Below are positions 31,852 through 33,077 of a stretch of 33,077 bases of DNA, piece after piece (within the stretch, counting starts at the first letter, position 1; the number at the start of each line of letters is the position of its first letter). The DNA lies in the NCBI GenBank assembly GCA_019322475.1, contig JAHWIN010000006.1:1-33077 (forward strand), read 5' to 3'. Source of the DNA: Candidatus Woesearchaeota archaeon (lineage in GTDB: Archaea; Nanobdellota; Nanobdellia; Woesearchaeales; JACPBV01). The notes under the pieces are model-generated. The model had not been told where the DNA came from, did no database searches, and was given only the letters and a program-made list of their open reading frames with translations. The translations under genes and the position numbers were made by a program.

Positions 31852-33025
31852 ACCAACTAAAAGAGCGTTCCGAATTAAAGAAACCCACCTTGGAGGAAAT
31901 TCTATATCAATACCTGCCATTTGAGCAGGAGTCTTTCCATCAAGAGCCATATGAATTTAATTCAAAAGAGAGGAAAACTGTTTCTCTATTTTTTCATAAA
32001 ACATGTCATAAGTAATTATATTCAAATTATTATAAGCGTGTCTTTCTAAATTTAACCTTTCAACAATCAGTGGATTTTTTAACTCATCACTAGATCCCAT
32101 CACTACAACAAGTTTCGCATTGTAAACGTGTTTATCTAGATCATGTTCTTCATTATTCTTACAATTATAGATTAACCATTGTTTGTAAACTAATATTTGT
32201 TCAATGGCCCTCATTAGATCAGGGGTTTTATGAATCTGTTTTACCTTTTGATAATGACCTTTATTTTCTTTATATTCACATTTAAATAATTTCTTTGATG
32301 GACTCTTCAATTCCCATAATTCATATTCACCATACTCATTTAAAAAGATGAAATCATAACGGTTCTGTGAACCAGCCAAAAATTCATGTTTTGAATCCTT
32401 ATATCTTAGTAGATTTTTCTTTTTAATGAAGTTATGAATAATACTCTCTTTTTCTTTGTTTTTTATTAAGTCTTTTAACTTACCCAAATTTTTCTGAATC
32501 TGCTCTTTTTTAGAATCTAATTTGGAAACCAGTTGTAACATTGATTTTGTTTCATTACCCTCTCCTAAATTGTTTACCTCTTCCTTCAACTTATTAACAT
32601 CGATTTCATATCTCTCATCTGAATCAAAATATGAACTTGTTGGAATTATAGGATGGTATAGAACTCCCCCTATAGAATCCCTGATTATCCCTTTTCTTTT
32701 TAGTTTTAAAATTAAATTATCTCCCCCTATAGGTTGTAACCAAACATTAACGGTTGAAGAAGAATCAAGTTTGTTGTCTTTTATCTCATCTAAAATTTCT
32801 TTTTTGTCTATCTCGGATCTTATCCACATGCTATCTTCAGATACCTTTTTGAGTAACATACTCAATACTCGAATATATTTTCCCATATCTAGACTCATAA
32901 ATACAAGGAAGGTTTAGTAGTATAAAAGCATTTTGGCACTCCATCCCTAAGAAAGGTTTTCACAACAGTTAGGAAACTAAATCTGTTTCTTTATAAACCA
33001 ACTAGCCAACCACTATAATTGAACA
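31834..33025. mobile_element. Transposon-like cassette carrying a Shedu gene, no transposase
   Basis: Inverted repeats bound about 1.19 kb whose only clear gene is the Shedu nuclease. The interior is visibly more A+T-rich than the neighbouring genes. If the ends are taken as TGTTCAATT...AATTGAACA, both flanks carry TATA, a possible 4-bp target duplication. Removing the element would rebuild two tandem copies of GTTTCACCCTATA(T/G). Without a transposase it would need to move in trans, like a MITE or a passenger-carrying IS derivative. Confidence 0.55.
31957..32898 (-). CDS. sduA: Shedu-like (DUF4263) defence nuclease
   Basis: A 313-residue protein whose C-terminal half matches the Shedu anti-phage nuclease domain. 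ESIIHNFIKKKNLL (151-164) resembles the family E..LH.FL..NP.LL segment. The PD-(D/E)xK-type site follows: D182 in YDFIF, E196 and K198 in WELKSP, then KKLF and Q234 in AIEQILVY. The end has the usual LVVVMGSSDEL...LNLE...NIITYDMFYEKI. The N-terminal 150 residues differ from well-known Shedu proteins and may sense the trigger. The TATA box (minus-strand TTTTATA, 32921-32927) is 26 bp from the ATG, so the cassette carries its own promoter. Known Shedu proteins cut DNA to block phage; the role here is inferred. Confidence 0.8.
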   Translation of the reverse strand: MSLDMGKYIRVLSMLLKKVSEDSMWIRSEIDKKEILDEIKDNKLDSSSTVNVWLQPIGGDNLILKLKRKGIIRDSIGGVLYHPIIPTSSYFDSDERYEIDVNKLKEEVNNLGEGNETKSMLQLVSKLDSKKEQIQKNLGKLKDLIKNKEKESIIHNFIKKKNLLRYKDSKHEFLAGSQNRYDFIFLNEYGEYELWELKSPSKKLFKCEYKENKGHYQKVKQIHKTPDLMRAIEQILVYKQWLIYNCKNNEEHDLDKHVYNAKLVVVMGSSDELKNPLIVERLNLERHAYNNLNIITYDMFYEKIEKQFSSLLN

Positions 33026-33028
33026 TAT
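33008..33028 (-). repeat. 21-bp inverted repeat, right end of Shedu cassette
   Basis: Reverse complement of 31831-31851 without a mismatch. It is followed after 2 bp by the right copy of the direct repeat. Confidence 0.9.
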
Positions 33029-33030
33029 AT

Positions 33031-33043
33031 GTTTCACCCTATA
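33031..33043 (+). repeat. 13-bp direct repeat, right copy
   Basis: GTTTCACCCTATA, same orientation as 31821-31833. The distance between copies is 1210 bp. Confidence 0.85.
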
Positions 33044-33052
33044 GATACCCGT

Positions 33053-33071
33053 AGGGAGCATAAAGCTCCCT
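33053..33071. repeat. Hairpin at the right window edge
   Basis: AGGGAGC-ATAAA-GCTCCCT forms a perfect 7-bp stem with a 5-nt loop. It may be a transcription end or part of a larger dyad repeat cut by the window edge. Confidence 0.45.
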
Positions 33072-33077
33072 GCCGCA

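Noticed and set aside
31821..33043. GTTTCACCCTATA copies as CRISPR repeats
   Set aside because: Only two copies 1.2 kb apart, no spacers of regular size, and a gene with inverted repeats lies between them.

Overview
The window looks like a piece of an archaeal chromosome. The evidence is a Nop5-fibrillarin pair, the RNase P protein Rnp4 (Rpp21), a Cbf5 pseudouridine synthase, an intron-containing tRNA, TATA-box promoters about 25-29 bp upstream of many start codons, and GGTG/GAGG Shine-Dalgarno (SD) sites in front of others. Small genes and many toxin-antitoxin pieces would fit a DPANN-type archaeon. The aconitase, isocitrate dehydrogenase, 2-oxoacid:ferredoxin oxidoreductase and MetF/MetH genes point to a less reduced metabolism than most DPANN. 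The lineage is an inference only.

Layout. 1-4475: a phosphohexomutase running off the left edge, a divergent zinc-ribbon protein, and a four-gene 2-oxoacid:ferredoxin oxidoreductase operon (delta, alpha, beta, gamma, reading leftward). 4575-8000: CutA, Nop5-fibrillarin (C/D-box RNP), a small HPF/RaiA-like protein and an RNase HII with an unusual C-terminal TBP-like domain. 8161-13553: SMC, whose start codon position reads GTC, then a HEPN/MNT toxin-antitoxin pair with phased operator repeats, then a secreted protein. 13615-17918: tRNA-Gly(TCC) with a non-canonical intron, a membrane pyrophosphatase, an unrecognised three-gene operon that includes two micro-genes, Rnp4 and an XRE regulator. 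17934-23869: Pcm, PEP synthase, a HepT remnant, a HemK-like methyltransferase, an atypical kinase coupled to a one-domain MGMT, and Cbf5. 23866-31756: chorismate mutase, the MetH-MetF operon, an orphan gene, a fused aconitase and isocitrate dehydrogenase. 31821-33043: a roughly 1.2-kb A+T-rich cassette carrying a Shedu (DUF4263) nuclease, flanked by 21-bp inverted repeats and 13-bp direct repeats, with no transposase.

How the genes fit together. Aconitase and isocitrate dehydrogenase would make 2-oxoglutarate for amino-acid synthesis. The ferredoxin oxidoreductase handles a branched or other 2-oxoacid. PEP synthase and the phosphohexomutase serve gluconeogenesis and sugar activation. MetF and MetH make methionine from methylene-folate and homocysteine. 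RNA-modifying and RNA-processing genes (Nop5, FlpA, Cbf5, Rnp4) are spread between them.

The most unusual features are the Shedu cassette in transposon-like ends, the GTC start of smc, the RNase HII/TBP-like fusion, the tRNA intron near the D arm, the unrecognised three-gene membrane operon, and two palindromic TATA boxes that each appear to serve two divergent genes.
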